A stretch of DNA of 64,000 nucleotides from Epinephelus fuscoguttatus. Its lineage: Eukaryota > Chordata > Actinopteri > Perciformes > Serranidae. A model generated the notes under the pieces. It was given only the letters and a program-made list of their open reading frames with translations. It made no database searches and was not told the origin of the DNA. The translations under genes and the position numbers were made by a program. The stretch is taken from the NCBI RefSeq assembly GCF_011397635.1, contig NC_064771.1:15129379-15193378 (forward strand), in the 5' to 3' direction. Positions 52,280-62,380 of the stretch are shown piece by piece. Position 1 is the first letter of the stretch, and each line of letters starts with the position of its first letter.

Positions 52280-52613
52280 AGGAATACTCTGACGATTTGG
52301 GAGTTATGCCCTTTTTCTATCATTTTCATATTGAGACAACATGATCGATATCTTTCTTGTGTCCGTACGTCCAGTGGCTGGGTCTTAGCGGTTAGCATTG
52401 TGGCTTAGCTTAGCGAATACAATTGAAGTCTATACAGGGTCAGTAGCCTACGGTAAAAGTGAACAAATAAACGTTACAGAAACCCTGAAGCTGGCATTTC
52501 TGCACGTGCATTTAAAATAAACATGTTTAAACATTAATTCGAAAAACGAGAGTCCTTTTTGGTCGCTTTAGAAGAAGTTTGATACACGGAACTATAGTGT
52601 GTTTACGCCCTGC
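52280..52613 (+). repeat. Left terminal inverted repeat of element C
   Basis: Imperfect inverse of 53271-53603, aligning from the outermost AGGAATACTC to GTGTGTTTAC-CCTGC. The pairing would make a hairpin with arms of about 333 bases if transcribed through. Confidence 0.9.
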
Positions 52614-52769
52614 GCAAAGGAATACACCAGTGAGCAACAGCTGCAGCTGGCTCTGGGACAGGTATGCTAGGTCACTCGGTAAACGAAGAGACGACACGGA
52701 CCATATTACTCACTCCACTGAAAGATGTCCATCAGCTCCTGCAGGCCTGGGTGTTTTTTCCAGTTTATC

Positions 52770-53171
52770 TTAGGAACATGAAAAAAAAGTTCCAATCATG
52801 CCAGGATTAGTGATTGCTACAAAGTTTTCACTTCTTGTGATGCACTCTCTGTGGTGGTTCCCCTCCTGATGATATATCTGTAGCCTCCCCAACGATGGTA
52901 GCACCGAATCGCATTCTGTGCAGAAAAATGATTCCACCTCCGTATGCATAGGTTGGCAAGCCCCGCAGCTACACCCCCAGTCCTCCCCTGACCTCCGTCT
53001 CCCCTCGGCCCCTTGCTGTTCCGTTGCCTCAGAGGATTCAGCCTCTCTTCTCGCCTGCTCAGCATCCAACACCTGGAGTTCCTCATCTGTATACTCTGGC
53101 TCAAACAGGTATGGCTCTGGATCTGTGTCCGCTACAAGAAACTCTTCAAAATCGCGTTCAAAGTAGTCCAT
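52770..53171 (-). CDS. P2X7 C-terminal (ballast) zinc-domain protein, element-borne
   Basis: A 133-residue ORF starting MDYFERDFEEF. The N-terminal part is acidic (YLFEPEYTDEELQVLDAEQA) like many fish proteins labelled 'P2X purinoceptor 7-like'. Residues 65-90 hold WGCSCGACQPM and FFCTECDSV. Residues 110-118 read CITRSENFV. These correspond to WCQCGSC, the LCCRK pair and CITTSELF of the human P2RX7 cytoplasmic ballast, which binds zinc and guanine nucleotide. Visible metal ligands are C67, C69, C72, C84, C87 and C110; the usual CC pair is now C-x-x-C. There are no channel segments. The C-terminus stops soon after NPGMIG, shorter than the family, so it may be truncated or continue by splicing into 52700. 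It lies between the inverted repeats of element C, with no other ORF. Role unknown; a DNA- or RNA-binding accessory function is possible but not shown. Confidence 0.7.
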   Translation of the reverse strand: MDYFERDFEEFLVADTDPEPYLFEPEYTDEELQVLDAEQARREAESSEATEQQGAEGRRRSGEDWGCSCGACQPMHTEVESFFCTECDSVLPSLGRLQIYHQEGNHHRECITRSENFVAITNPGMIGTFFSCS

Positions 53172-53270
53172 TGCAGCTACTATAGTCCGGAGATATCGTT
53201 AGGCTGAATAAACAACTGAGTTCTGTTTACAGGCTACGTCTGTGCCTGTGCCTGTGCGCGGATCACAGTG

Positions 53271-53603
53271 CAGGATGTAAACACACTATACTTCCATGTA
53301 TCAAACTTCTTCTAAAACGACTAAAAAGGACTCTCGTTTTTCAAATTAATGTTTAAATATGTTTATTTTAAATGCACGTGCAGAAATGCCAGCTTCAGGG
53401 TTTCTGTACGTTTATTTGTTCACTTTTACCAAGTAGGCTACTGACCCCCTATAGACTTCAATTGTATTCGCTAAGCTAAGCCGCAATGCTAACCACTAAG
53501 ACCCAGCCACTGGACGTACAGACACAAAAAAGATATCGATCATGTTGTCTCACTATGAAAATGATAGAGAAAGAGCATAACTCCAAAATTGTCGGAGTAT
53601 TCT
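53271..53603 (-). repeat. Right terminal inverted repeat of element C
   Basis: Partner of 52280-52613. The outer end is GAGTATTCT, then TTTA. Confidence 0.9.
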
Positions 53604-54350
53604 TTTATGTGTAGCTGTAAGGCTTAATAAAATGTAAATGAATGAGTTACATGAAAATTCAGCCCTCGTACAATTGGCATAAATGTTGAAATTAGCTGTT
53701 TTGGAGCAAGCCGCAAGTGGGCATTTAGGGAACTGCAGTTTTTGGCACTTGCACGTTGGCTTCATTTTTCAGCCCTGAAGGCTGCCGCTTGAACTTGACT
53801 GAAGTCATTTGTTGCACCAGGTTCTTTTCTCTAATTCGTTGCCCACTGCAGATAGTACCCCCTCTCTGTAAGCGGGATTCTACGCTGATCGCTAGCTACG
53901 CCACATGAAACTGGCGTAACATCATTTTCAATGCAACTCTCACAAGAGAGGAAATGGCAAAGTGTATATAGTGTACAGAGTGGTGTATGGTGTAGTTTTG
54001 TGGGCTGCCAATTTTAAAAATCTGGGGCGAGTGAATGAAAAAATCGTTGTTGCTATTAATGTAGCCTAGCTATTTAAAAATGGGGCATTTGCGCAGGATG
54101 TCCTGTGTTACGCAAGTAACCATTCTAGTAACGACTCTCTCTGACCAATCAGTTGTCTGCAGAACATATGGATGCTCCTTTCTCTTTTATTATGTAAAAC
54201 ACTGAATTGCTGTGTGGAGGAATTGTGCTATCGAAATACATTTGCTATTGCTATTGCAGTGTTTGAAATCCACCTTCTAATGTCAGCTCAGCTTGCTTGG
54301 AACCTCCACTGAAGTGGTACTAGATAAAAGTACCAAGTACCAGGTACTCA

Positions 54351-56740
54351 ACACAACTTCTGCAAATGGAAGACCAAAAACAGAGCGAGTGAAGTTGAAT
54401 AGAGCCAGGCTGTAACATGCAGTGAAAATGCAGCATTAACATACACAGAGTTAAAATTTTTAATTCTTGAACTAATTTCTCCAAGATCAAGAGTTAACAT
54501 CCAAAGGCAAATTTTGCAGCAATTTGTTCTGGGTAATTCGACACAGCTGCCATGGCCCTTGCTTTTGCCATGAAACCCCATTTAGATATATCTGAGATTC
54601 TAGATTTGAAAAGACATGTAAAAACATGTCAATGTTCAAGACAGCCTTGAACTGGAGTGTCAGAGCATACCTGTAAAAACTGAAAATCACAGTAATACTG
54701 CTGTTTTTTTTTTTTTTTTTTGCTGTGATTAAATCATCGTTATGTGTTTGCTTTCATTAAAGGGCTAATTGCATTCCTATGTATTGAGCAACTAAGCCTG
54801 TGAAACTATTTGTGAAATATGTTGTCATGAAGTTAAAAAAGAAAAAGAACGATTCTCTGAAAAGTTGACATGTTGGTAATAAAAGAGTCCTCATCAGTGT
54901 GTGGCTTTTATGAGCAACATGAGTCCAACACACACGAAATGGGAAAAAAAAGAAAAAAGATCTTTCATGCATTAATTTAATGGATGAAAGGGCCAAGAGG
55001 GAAAGTGGTTTCGAGTCAAAGCTCAGCCACAGAGATAGACAAACATTTACCGTAACGGGAAAGCTGCTAACATTTCTAGAAATAAAGTGTCAAATTTGAC
55101 CACAGATTTTAATCAACCTCTCAAACCTTCGGTGACACAGTGTCGACCAGCGCCGTAGAACGTGAGTGTCACAAAGCGAGTATTCAGGGCTACCTTTCAC
55201 AAACAGCCTTTTACTAAGGCCAATGCACAAAGATACAGTTGGTGTAAGGAGCACAAAACCCAGCGCCCTGAGCAATGGACAGGAATAAGATGATCTAATG
55301 AGCTGCCTTCATGTTTCTCTTACAGGTGTCATGAGAGTCTGCTGGGTCCAATGGTTCCTTTGTATGGCTTTATAACAGTTGAGGAATATGAGGCTACTTT
55401 TGTGCATCATTTCCCCATATTCCAAGATGATGATGTCTGCATGTTAGAGAAATTGAAGAGTGGTTTCATGAGCTCCGAAATGAAGTCAAACGCCTTCTAT
55501 CAGTCCAGTGCAGAAATCCATCTTTGTCATCTCTCAAAGAACTGCAGGCTGTTTTATCTTGCACAATCAAAACACTGTTCAGCTCTTGTACAGAAGCACT
55601 GGAAGCAGGATTAAGAGGAAAGAATTATACAAATCCAGTAAGGAATGGAGTCATGCAAATCTTTAAGACCACAGATTTTGAAGCAAAAATATATTGAACA
55701 ATTAAAAGTAAAGATTTCTTGTCTCTCATTACATCTCTCAATCAAAATGATTTCACTCTACTTTGGTGGCTTAAAGTGTAATTAATTTTTTTGTTTATCT
55801 CTGTCATCTATCTAAATTGAGTTTCAGGTCTTTCCCTCAGTTTAACAGGCCTTAAAGGTTTTTTTTAATCACTACAATTCCCACATAACGTCATATATAT
55901 TAAATCAAAATATAGGAAAATGATGTCAAATTAGTTAATTTCAATGTACAGAATGACCTTTGGGTAAAACACACTGCACATGTCAAAAGACACTGACTTG
56001 TATCGTGTGGGAGTTATAAAGTTCATAGTCTTTCATTAACAGGAAAAAGCAATAGGGTTCGTTCGAAGCTAAGGTCAAAAATAACTAAACCACAGGAAGT
56101 GTTGGGATGTCGGTGTCCACACCATACTTCAACATAGCTTTTTTCTATTGCATAGGTCGTTTTCCCATTAGGGTTATTAAACTTAAAAATGTATAATGTC
56201 AAACTCAACGTAATTAAACTGGCATATTAAGAAAAACAAAAATACATGACACATTGTGCCGACAGTGTTCATGACTGTTTCAGCTCTTACTCACATCTCA
56301 CTGGTCTGGCAGCGGCTGAGATAGTCACGTCCTGGCTCGTGAGAGACCGTTTGCCTGGGCATGTGGGCAATGCGCAGTATGTTGCAGATAAGAAGGCATA
56401 TCAGCCACATGAGTGGAAGTAGTGAAATATTTTTTCACAGCTAAGTAAGTAGTTGCTTCAAGTGTTCAAATTGTAATCCCCAGATGGTTTTGCGCATCAT
56501 TGGAATCTTTTTAAAACCTCACATTTTTTTGTCAGACATTCATAAATAAAAACTTGTCACAACTGCGGTCTGTATCTGGAATGCCCACTTGTCAGCAGGT
56601 GATGAATGTAACAACAGAATAGACCCGGGCACACTTGGTGATTCTGCACCAGAGCTAGTGTAAGAGCCATGAATACATCTACAACGCTGAAACTTAGGCA
56701 AATCTGGCAGCCATATGAGCCACAACAGGGTCATATTCAG
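54351..56740. other. Non-coding stretch
   Basis: A T18 run lies at 54704-54721. ORF 55351-55614 (87 codons) has no family resemblance. Nothing else recognised. Confidence 0.5.
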
Positions 56741-56749
56741 TCTCCCAGT

Positions 56750-57340
56750 GCCAGTGGCGCCCCTAGAAATGTTCTCACAGGGGTGGCCAGATGGGGCCAC
56801 TGTAAATTTTGGAGTGGCAGAGCAAAACTAAAAGCCATAACTGCATTTCTGGAATTCTTTTATACTGCTGCAGTATGTCTACTCGAAAAAATGTCAAAAT
56901 GGGAGTTAAAGCTTGGATAGGCAGTTTAATTTTGGTGCCAGTGGGCAAAAATCCTGTCATAACCTTCAAGCGTATTGTAATTCAGGTGGACTACGAGAAC
57001 ACTAGACTTCTGCACCTCCCTGTGACTCTGCTTTTAGGCCATGTTTACATGAAAACGATCATTTTCGTTTTGATAACTATCGTTGTGATGGTCGCCTTCC
57101 TCGCGCATGCTGAGTGACTAGAACCGTAATGCGCATATGCGAAAAGTCTCCGTTTTCAGAGGAACTGCATATCGCAAGTTTACATGACAACGGAGATGGT
57201 GTCGTTTCCAAAAAATTGCACTCTGGAACCCATTTTCAAAATGTTGCATTTTCAGGCACCCAAAATGCTGCTGTCATGTAAACAATCAGCCAAAACGCGA
57301 CTTAAGTTTACCGTTTTCTGTTGAAATCATTATATCTGGG
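56750..57340 (+). repeat. Two adjoining fish repeats
   Basis: AGTGGCGCCCCTAGAAATG, GGGGTGGCCAGATGGGGCC (56752-56800) begins one family. AGGCCATGTTTACATGAAAA with CGTTTTGATAACTATCGTTG, CGTAATGCGCATATGCGAAA and TGCTGTCATGTAAACAATC (57040-57300) belongs to a second, with inverted GTTTACATGA / TCATGTAAAC words at its two sides. Non-coding. Confidence 0.55.
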
Positions 57341-58313
57341 CAGCGACAGGAATCCAAAAAGGGAAAATGGACTGAAAAGAGTTGCTAATACCGCACTTTG
57401 GCCATCTGTTAACCAAAGCTAAAGACTCACAGCTGTGTCTTCGAGTTCATGTTTATGTACCTAATGTTAGATAAAGCCTCGAATCACAGTGTGTCCTCTG
57501 CCTCACTACCCACTGATACAGACCACCTCACTGGAAGGGGAACAGGCAGCAGCTCTGGAGTCCTAGTTATAAAAGACTAAATGACTTTTAGGTTATACAA
57601 GGCTATTACTATAGGTTAATACATCAGATGTAGTGTGTAGTGTTTTATCATAAATGGTTTTAAATTCATTAATTGTTTTCGTAAATATAATAAGAGAAGG
57701 AATAGACACGTATACAGTAAATAAACAACACTTTAAATGTCTGACTGATCTCCATCTAGTTGGATTTGAGTCATTTGTTTGTCTTTCAGGAGCACTTTGT
57801 AAAGAAACCATATATAGTATGTGCTGCTGCTGACTGCCACTGCTGGTGAATTTGGCTGGGGGTGGGGAGTGTGAATGGGGAGCTTCCACATCTGCATCAT
57901 CAGGTATTAAAACCAAAACCCTGTGGTGTTGTTGCTATGATCACTGACCAGACTGTTCAACGATCTCAGCTGTAAGTGTAATAATTTATGTTGTTTATTA
58001 TTAATTATGCTGTTTGTAACATGGCTTTTGTTCTAATGCTTGATCTTTAAGAGTTTGATAAGTTACTTAAAACAAAAGTCTGAATCTAAATGGATCCCTG
58101 TATTTTTTGTAGCTTTATGTCACAGAGTAAAACAAATAACCAGGAAATTTGTAAATGATGTGTAACAGAAAAGTGGTTATCTAATCTTACAATAAAAGCT
58201 TCTGTTAATTTTAACTTATTACCAACATGATTTCTGTTGTAACACGGAGTGTACATCTTTCCCTTCATATCTCTTTACTTTGTGAATTCTGGTGCAGTGC
58301 AGTTGAAGCACCA

Positions 58314-59513
58314 ATGGGGGTGAGGGCAGCAGGAACTGTTTTGTGGGCCATCTTTCTGGTGCTGTTTCTTGTGTCAGGTACAGGTCTGCATCACACCATT
58401 GCGGTTTGGATATTCAACTCAAAGTCCCAAGAGTGTTAATGACGCCTGTGCATTTTGTGTTTTATTTCAGTTCAACCTTGGTGCGTGACCTACGAACACA
58501 GAGAAACCTGTGGCTTAAAGGGCTCATCTGTAGAGTTTCCCTGCTCCTATCCCAGTAATAGTCAGATATTCTCAATACTGGGGTGGTCAAAAAAATTGCA
58601 ACCTAACATGAGACCTAAGCCCTTGAATCAGACGTCAGCTTATTCGTTTCGTATGAACTACCTTCAGCGTGGAAAAAATGACTGCAGCATGACACTTAGA
58701 GGCTTAAAAAAGACTGACGCATCCATCTATTATTTTGTTTACAATTTTAGAAAAGTTACAGGCGATATTGTGACGTGTAAAGGTCTCCCTGGTGTGAAAC
58801 TTAACATTTTTACATCTCCTGTGAGCATCCGGAAGCGTGTTAGTGGCCAGCATGTGTCTGTTACAAATCTGACATTGATGGAGGGTCAGAGGATAACACT
58901 GACTTGTGTCCCCACCTGCGCTTATCTGAACTCCAACCCAGGCTACATCTGGTACAAGAACAACCTGCAATTAAATGGCAGCGCAAACTCGTGCATGTCT
59001 TTGGACCCAATCAGTGAGGAGGATATGGGCAGTTATGTCTGCGCCATGATTGGCTATGAGGACCTCCCCTCGCGTGCTGTCAATCTCAAAGTCCATAAAG
59101 CACCCAGAAACACTGTGGTGTCTGAAATCCCTGACGGTGGATCGCAGACGGACAGCGTCCTGACTCAGACACGTGGCTATGATGCTCAGAACTCCACGGA
59201 CCAAATCGACAACGTTTACCTGGAACCCAAAGGTAAAACCATGTTTACATTCTCTATAACACTTGCTGCCGGTGTTTGCGTCGGATGGGTAATTGCAGTA
59301 ACAGTGACTATATTAGTTATCAAAGTAAAGAAGAGGAAAAGGAGATGTGCTGATTCAGCTCCCAGGCCTCCAAACCCTAACGGTGACATCTACATGGCTC
59401 TGGATATCAAATCCATGTCTGATGAATATGACACACTGGACACAAACAGACGCAGCTCAGCTGAGGACACTATTTATGAGAACGTATGTCAACCTGGAAA
59501 CTCCCTGAGATGA
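58314..59513 (+). CDS. Siglec/CD22-like immunoglobulin receptor with YxxL tail
   Basis: Exon 1 (58314-58377) encodes a signal peptide; a 93-base intron (GTACAG...TTTCAG) follows; exon 2 (58471-59513) encodes the rest, total 368 residues. A V-set domain (about 25-130) has C46 and C93; C93 sits in the E strand (NDCSMTLRGL), giving the intra-sheet B-E disulfide of siglecs, and the F strand has no cysteine. The end CKGLPGVKLNI and the C2-set motifs YIWYKNN and YVCAMIGYEDLPSRAV match teleost 'CD22-like' proteins. The C2 domain (about 145-228) pairs C167 with C212. A membrane helix spans about 280-305, followed by KVKKRKRR. The tail carries YMAL (Y329), YDTL (Y341) and YENV (Y357). The F-strand arginine that binds sialic acid is replaced by V in IYYFVYNF. 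This is a cell-surface immune-type receptor; ligand unknown. The start is the first ATG giving a signal peptide. Having V, C2, membrane and tail in one exon is unusual. Confidence 0.78.
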
Positions 59514-59667
59514 GAAGGAATTACAGTAGCCCATCACCAGTTTTGTATATTATTATAATGTGTATACATTTCATATTATTTCCAATTTATATATATACAT
59601 TTTGCATGCACAACCAAATTCAGTTCGGTTTACTACAATATGGAAAATAACTTGACTCAAAACTCAT

Positions 59668-59673
59668 ATTAAA
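59668..59673 (+). terminator. Candidate polyadenylation signal (ATTAAA) of the immunoglobulin receptor gene
   Basis: ATTAAA lies 155 bases beyond the stop codon. No AATAAA is nearer. Confidence 0.35.
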
Positions 59674-59749
59674 CATGGCTTAAAACAATTTCAAACACAA
59701 GTACACAAACTGGCTTCACTATAATTCGCAGCATTCATAGACACACACT

Positions 59750-60020
59750 TTTAATTATATAAATTAGCCTAGCTGCTAGCGGCCTTTTCCTCTACTCATT
59801 TGAAGCCAGGGACAACAGCAACATCTAACAAAGGTAACGTTACAAGATTCAGTTCTATTACAACTCCCAAGGTTCACCGACAAAACAACTTTTCCAAACA
59901 AATGTAACATGCTAAGGTTGTTAGCACATGCACGTGGCATTTTACATTGTATAAATTAGCCTAGCGACTACCGAGGGTTCCTCTGTTCTTATGAAGTCAG
60001 GATAAATAACACACAAGACT
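59750..60020 (+). repeat. Diverged tandem duplication
   Basis: TATAAATTAGCCTAGCTGCT, then CTACTCATTTGAAGCCAGG (59758-59812) recurs as TATAAATTAGCCTAGCGACT with GTTCTTATGAAGTCAGG (59950-60001), unit about 190 bases. Confidence 0.6.
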
Positions 60021-60299
60021 TTAAATGCTATTTTTGTGAGACTTTATTGTCTTAACAATTCATTGTTTCTTATCTGTGAAATAAAAGTAAATAAAAGTTT
60101 AGTTTCCACTGAAGGAAATGGTTTTCGGCCTACAAAAATTGCCAGGAAGTCTGCGTTGCAGCAACGTGTAGTTACATTTCTGGGGATGTGCACATCAGGT
60201 TGCGGCGTAGATGCAGAGCCCATGCCATAGGTATGGTGTCATTTTAACGCAGAAGTATAAATCCCGCTTAAAGCCTCACTACTCTCCTAAATATACATT

Positions 60300-60640
60300 T
60301 TAGCTAAGCGGTGACCTCTGGGGCTGAAAAGTGAAGCCAACACAGAAGTGCCAAAAACTGCAACTCTTTGAACGGCCGCTTGAGGCTGGCTCCAAAAGCC
60401 AGTCAGTCTCCATAGACACCCATGTTAAAATGCCCAACTTTACAGCAGAAATAAACATGTTATTATAGCCTCGCACAAAAAAACTGTTTTGGTCTCTATG
60501 GCTAATTTTATCCTTCAAAAGAACTGTACAGGGATTTTTTTATTATTCACCTGTTTATAAAGGCTTAAAGTTACACATAGGCCTAATTAAGCGCTATGGT
60601 AGTTACATCTATTGTTATTACAGTCTATGGTTTTAGCTAA
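60300..60640 (+). repeat. Copy of repeat B with an apparent empty element-C site
   Basis: GGGGCTGAAAAGTGAAGCC, AAGTGCCAAAAACTGCAAC, CCATGTTAAAATGCCCAACT and TTACAGCAGAAATAAACATG match the family at 22900-23310. Further along, TATAAAGGCTTAAAGTTACA and CATAGGCCTAATTAAGCGC align, in reverse, with the B sequence flanking element C, but contain no insert. TTAATTA is at 60584-60590. Confidence 0.7.
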
Positions 60641-61640
60641 GTTTATCATGATAAGTACCTGTTCAGCTGGTCACACAAAGGCTTCAGTTTTTAGATTTCA
60701 TTGCTGTTTCATGAGATTTTGTGAGACTGTGTTGCATAAGAAGAGAAAAATGCACAAACCTGACTGTGTCTCTTTTTTTAATCATTTATTTATCTCTGTA
60801 GATGTTTTTGTTCTGTTTTGTGTAAGTGCAGGCCTGTTAAGAGACAGACGCACACACTTTTGCACAGGATTAGTATCTGCCATCATGGCTAGGGTGTATC
60901 ACGGTACTAAAACACATACTTTTGTTTTACCAACATGTCATCACTGTCTTTTGCTTTCTGTTTCCGCGTGTGTGTGTCTCTGTACCTGCCATCATTTGCC
61001 GTGTGTTTGCGTACTCAGTAGCTCGGGCTAATGACATAAGTAAGCAGACATGTTCAACAACGTATTGGTGCATGTAAACATTGTACGCTGCAGCAGCCAC
61101 TCCCTCCCTCCTTCTGTTCCTCCACGCTTTTATCTCTCCTCTTATCTCCTGCCCTCTAAATCTGCTCATCCATCGCTCCCTGCCTCTTCTGTCTCTACTC
61201 GCCTCTATCTGTTTATCTGTCTCTCTTCCCCGGGCATTCAAATCCTTCCTCGCTGCGCTTTTCTTTCCTTTTTTCCTCTCTTCTCTCTCTTTATTATAAT
61301 TTTCCCTCTCTTTTTCCTTCTTCTCAAACACCTCCACTGGCATTATTTATTTCTCCCCGCAACTCCATCTGTCTGACGGTCTGCCTGCCTCTCCAGCCAT
61401 TCATCCACCATCACTCTGTTGCTGATGTGGTGTGATGGAGGAAGTAAATAAACAGAGCCAAAGCCAGGAATCCTAAAAGATCTTGTCTTTGCATGGATGA
61501 TGGTAATTCATCACCACCTTGTCTCTTCCCTCCCTGTTTCTTCTGCGTATAGGAGGGAGATTTATCTCTAATTGTAATAGTGAGTCAGGTGATCGAGGGA
61601 GGGAGGGAAGGGGCGAGGGTTAGCGGGAGAGAGGGAATTA
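60641..61640. other. Non-coding stretch with a pyrimidine-rich tract
   Basis: From 61095 to 61330 the plus strand is mostly C and T (CTCCCTCCCTCCTTCTG, TTTCTTTCCTTTTTTCCTCT). ORFs here are low-complexity. No exon recognised. Confidence 0.6.
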
Positions 61641-62380
61641 TTAAATGTCACCAGTAGTTTGATGCCACCTGGGGCTGAGATGCCATCTTTGTTTTGGGCT
61701 TACAGTTTGCTGCTGGTCACATGGATGTTGTTTGGTTTATTGGCAGGTATTTTCATTCCAACTTTCCCTCCTGGCAACAGCTTTTTTTTTTCCAAAAAGA
61801 AGGAAGAGGTGTCTGGAAAGCTTCTTCTTTTAGGTGTAAAGCGATAGATGTGATGAATAATTGCAAACAATAGGTGGTGAGAAATAGAGGAAATATTCTC
61901 CGGAGGTGCACCTCATTGTAGAAATCCCCCTCCTGCTCTCTTTACCCAGCCCTCCACCTCTACCTCCGCCTCCCTTCCCCCTCCTTTTCCTCACCCCCCC
62001 TCCCCATTACCAATTAGCTCTAAGGCCATAATGGATGTTGTTTGCCGTGTTTCCCTGTCAGCGGATTGAGTTAGCGCCTCTGTGTGTGCGAATGTGTGTG
62101 TATGTGAGCGTGAGTGATCATCTTATCGGCTCTTAGTACAGTAATGAAACACAGTTATAAATGGCTGCAATCCTGTTAACAAAACAGCACCTGAGTGTAG
62201 GCTGCTAGATAAATCAGAACTGGGTCCGTCGCCACGCCGACCCAGCGGCTGTTGCTAAGGCGTGGAATCACCAGGAGACAATTGAATCATTTGCTCACTG
62301 TCTGATAAAGCATCTGTCTTTAACAACCGGATCAGTGCTATAAAAAATAACACCATTTGTTATCACTGTGTTTTTTTCCC
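61640..62380. promoter_or_regulatory. Candidate conserved non-coding element
   Basis: Unlike surrounding DNA this stretch has no microsatellite or repeat words. It is rich in compact motifs typical of developmental enhancers: ACCAATTAGCTCTAAGGCC and a TAATGGATGTTG core near 62010, TCTTATCGGCTC, and GGCTGTTGCTAAGG, a half X-box, near 62245. It has no coding frame. This is a judgement from texture; conservation was not tested. Confidence 0.3.

Larger units (their letters stand above)
52280..53603 (-). mobile_element. 1.32-kb element C with 333-bp inverted repeats carrying a P2X7-ballast ORF
   Basis: Terminal inverted repeats span 52280-52613 and 53271-53603. They match through AAAGGAATACTCTGACG / AAAAGAATACTCCGACA, AACATGATCGATATCTTTC, TTCGCTAAGCTAAGCCRCAATG-like words and AGAAGAAGTTTGATACA, with only scattered differences. 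TTAA precedes the left end (52276-52279) and TTTA follows the right (53604-53607), consistent with a TTAA duplication with one substitution, as in Kolobok or piggyBac-type elements. The single-copy middle holds one minus-strand ORF. No transposase is visible, so it would need one supplied in trans. Confidence 0.8.
52048..53792. repeat. Middle repeat B, host of the P2X7-ballast element
   Basis: The left part (52048-52279) has GGCTGTATAAAGTAATGGAC, ACGTCACCCATTGG and TTTAGAGCCAAAACTGACC. The right part (53604-53792) has GTAAGGCTTAATAAAATG, then GCAAGCCGCAAGTGGGCATT, GGAACTGCAGTTTTTGGCAC and TTGGCTTCATTTTTCAGC. The same family is seen at 22900-23310 and, in the opposite orientation, at 60300-60640. 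Element C interrupts it at a TTAA. Confidence 0.7.
52005..54350. repeat. Outer repeat A, split by later insertions
   Basis: The left part (52005-52045) reads CATTTCCACTGCATGGTACA then GACTTGACTCGACC. The right part (53793-54350) reads GCACCAGGTTCTTTTCTC, CCACTGCAGATAGTACCCCC, CTACGCCACATGAAACTGGC and, at its end, CCACTGAAGTGGTACTAG with AAGTACCAGGTACTC. Together they form one fish repeat I recognise. ACTTGACT occurs beside both junctions (52033-52040 and 53793-53800). Repeat B occupies the gap. Confidence 0.6.

Noticed and set aside
55351-55614. 87-codon ORF following a TTACAG acceptor-like sequence
   Set aside because: The acceptor-like site is suggestive, but no upstream exon or family similarity supports it.
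57900-58313. Additional 5' exon of the immunoglobulin receptor
   Set aside because: The ATG at 58314 already gives a full signal peptide and no further Ig exon is visible upstream.
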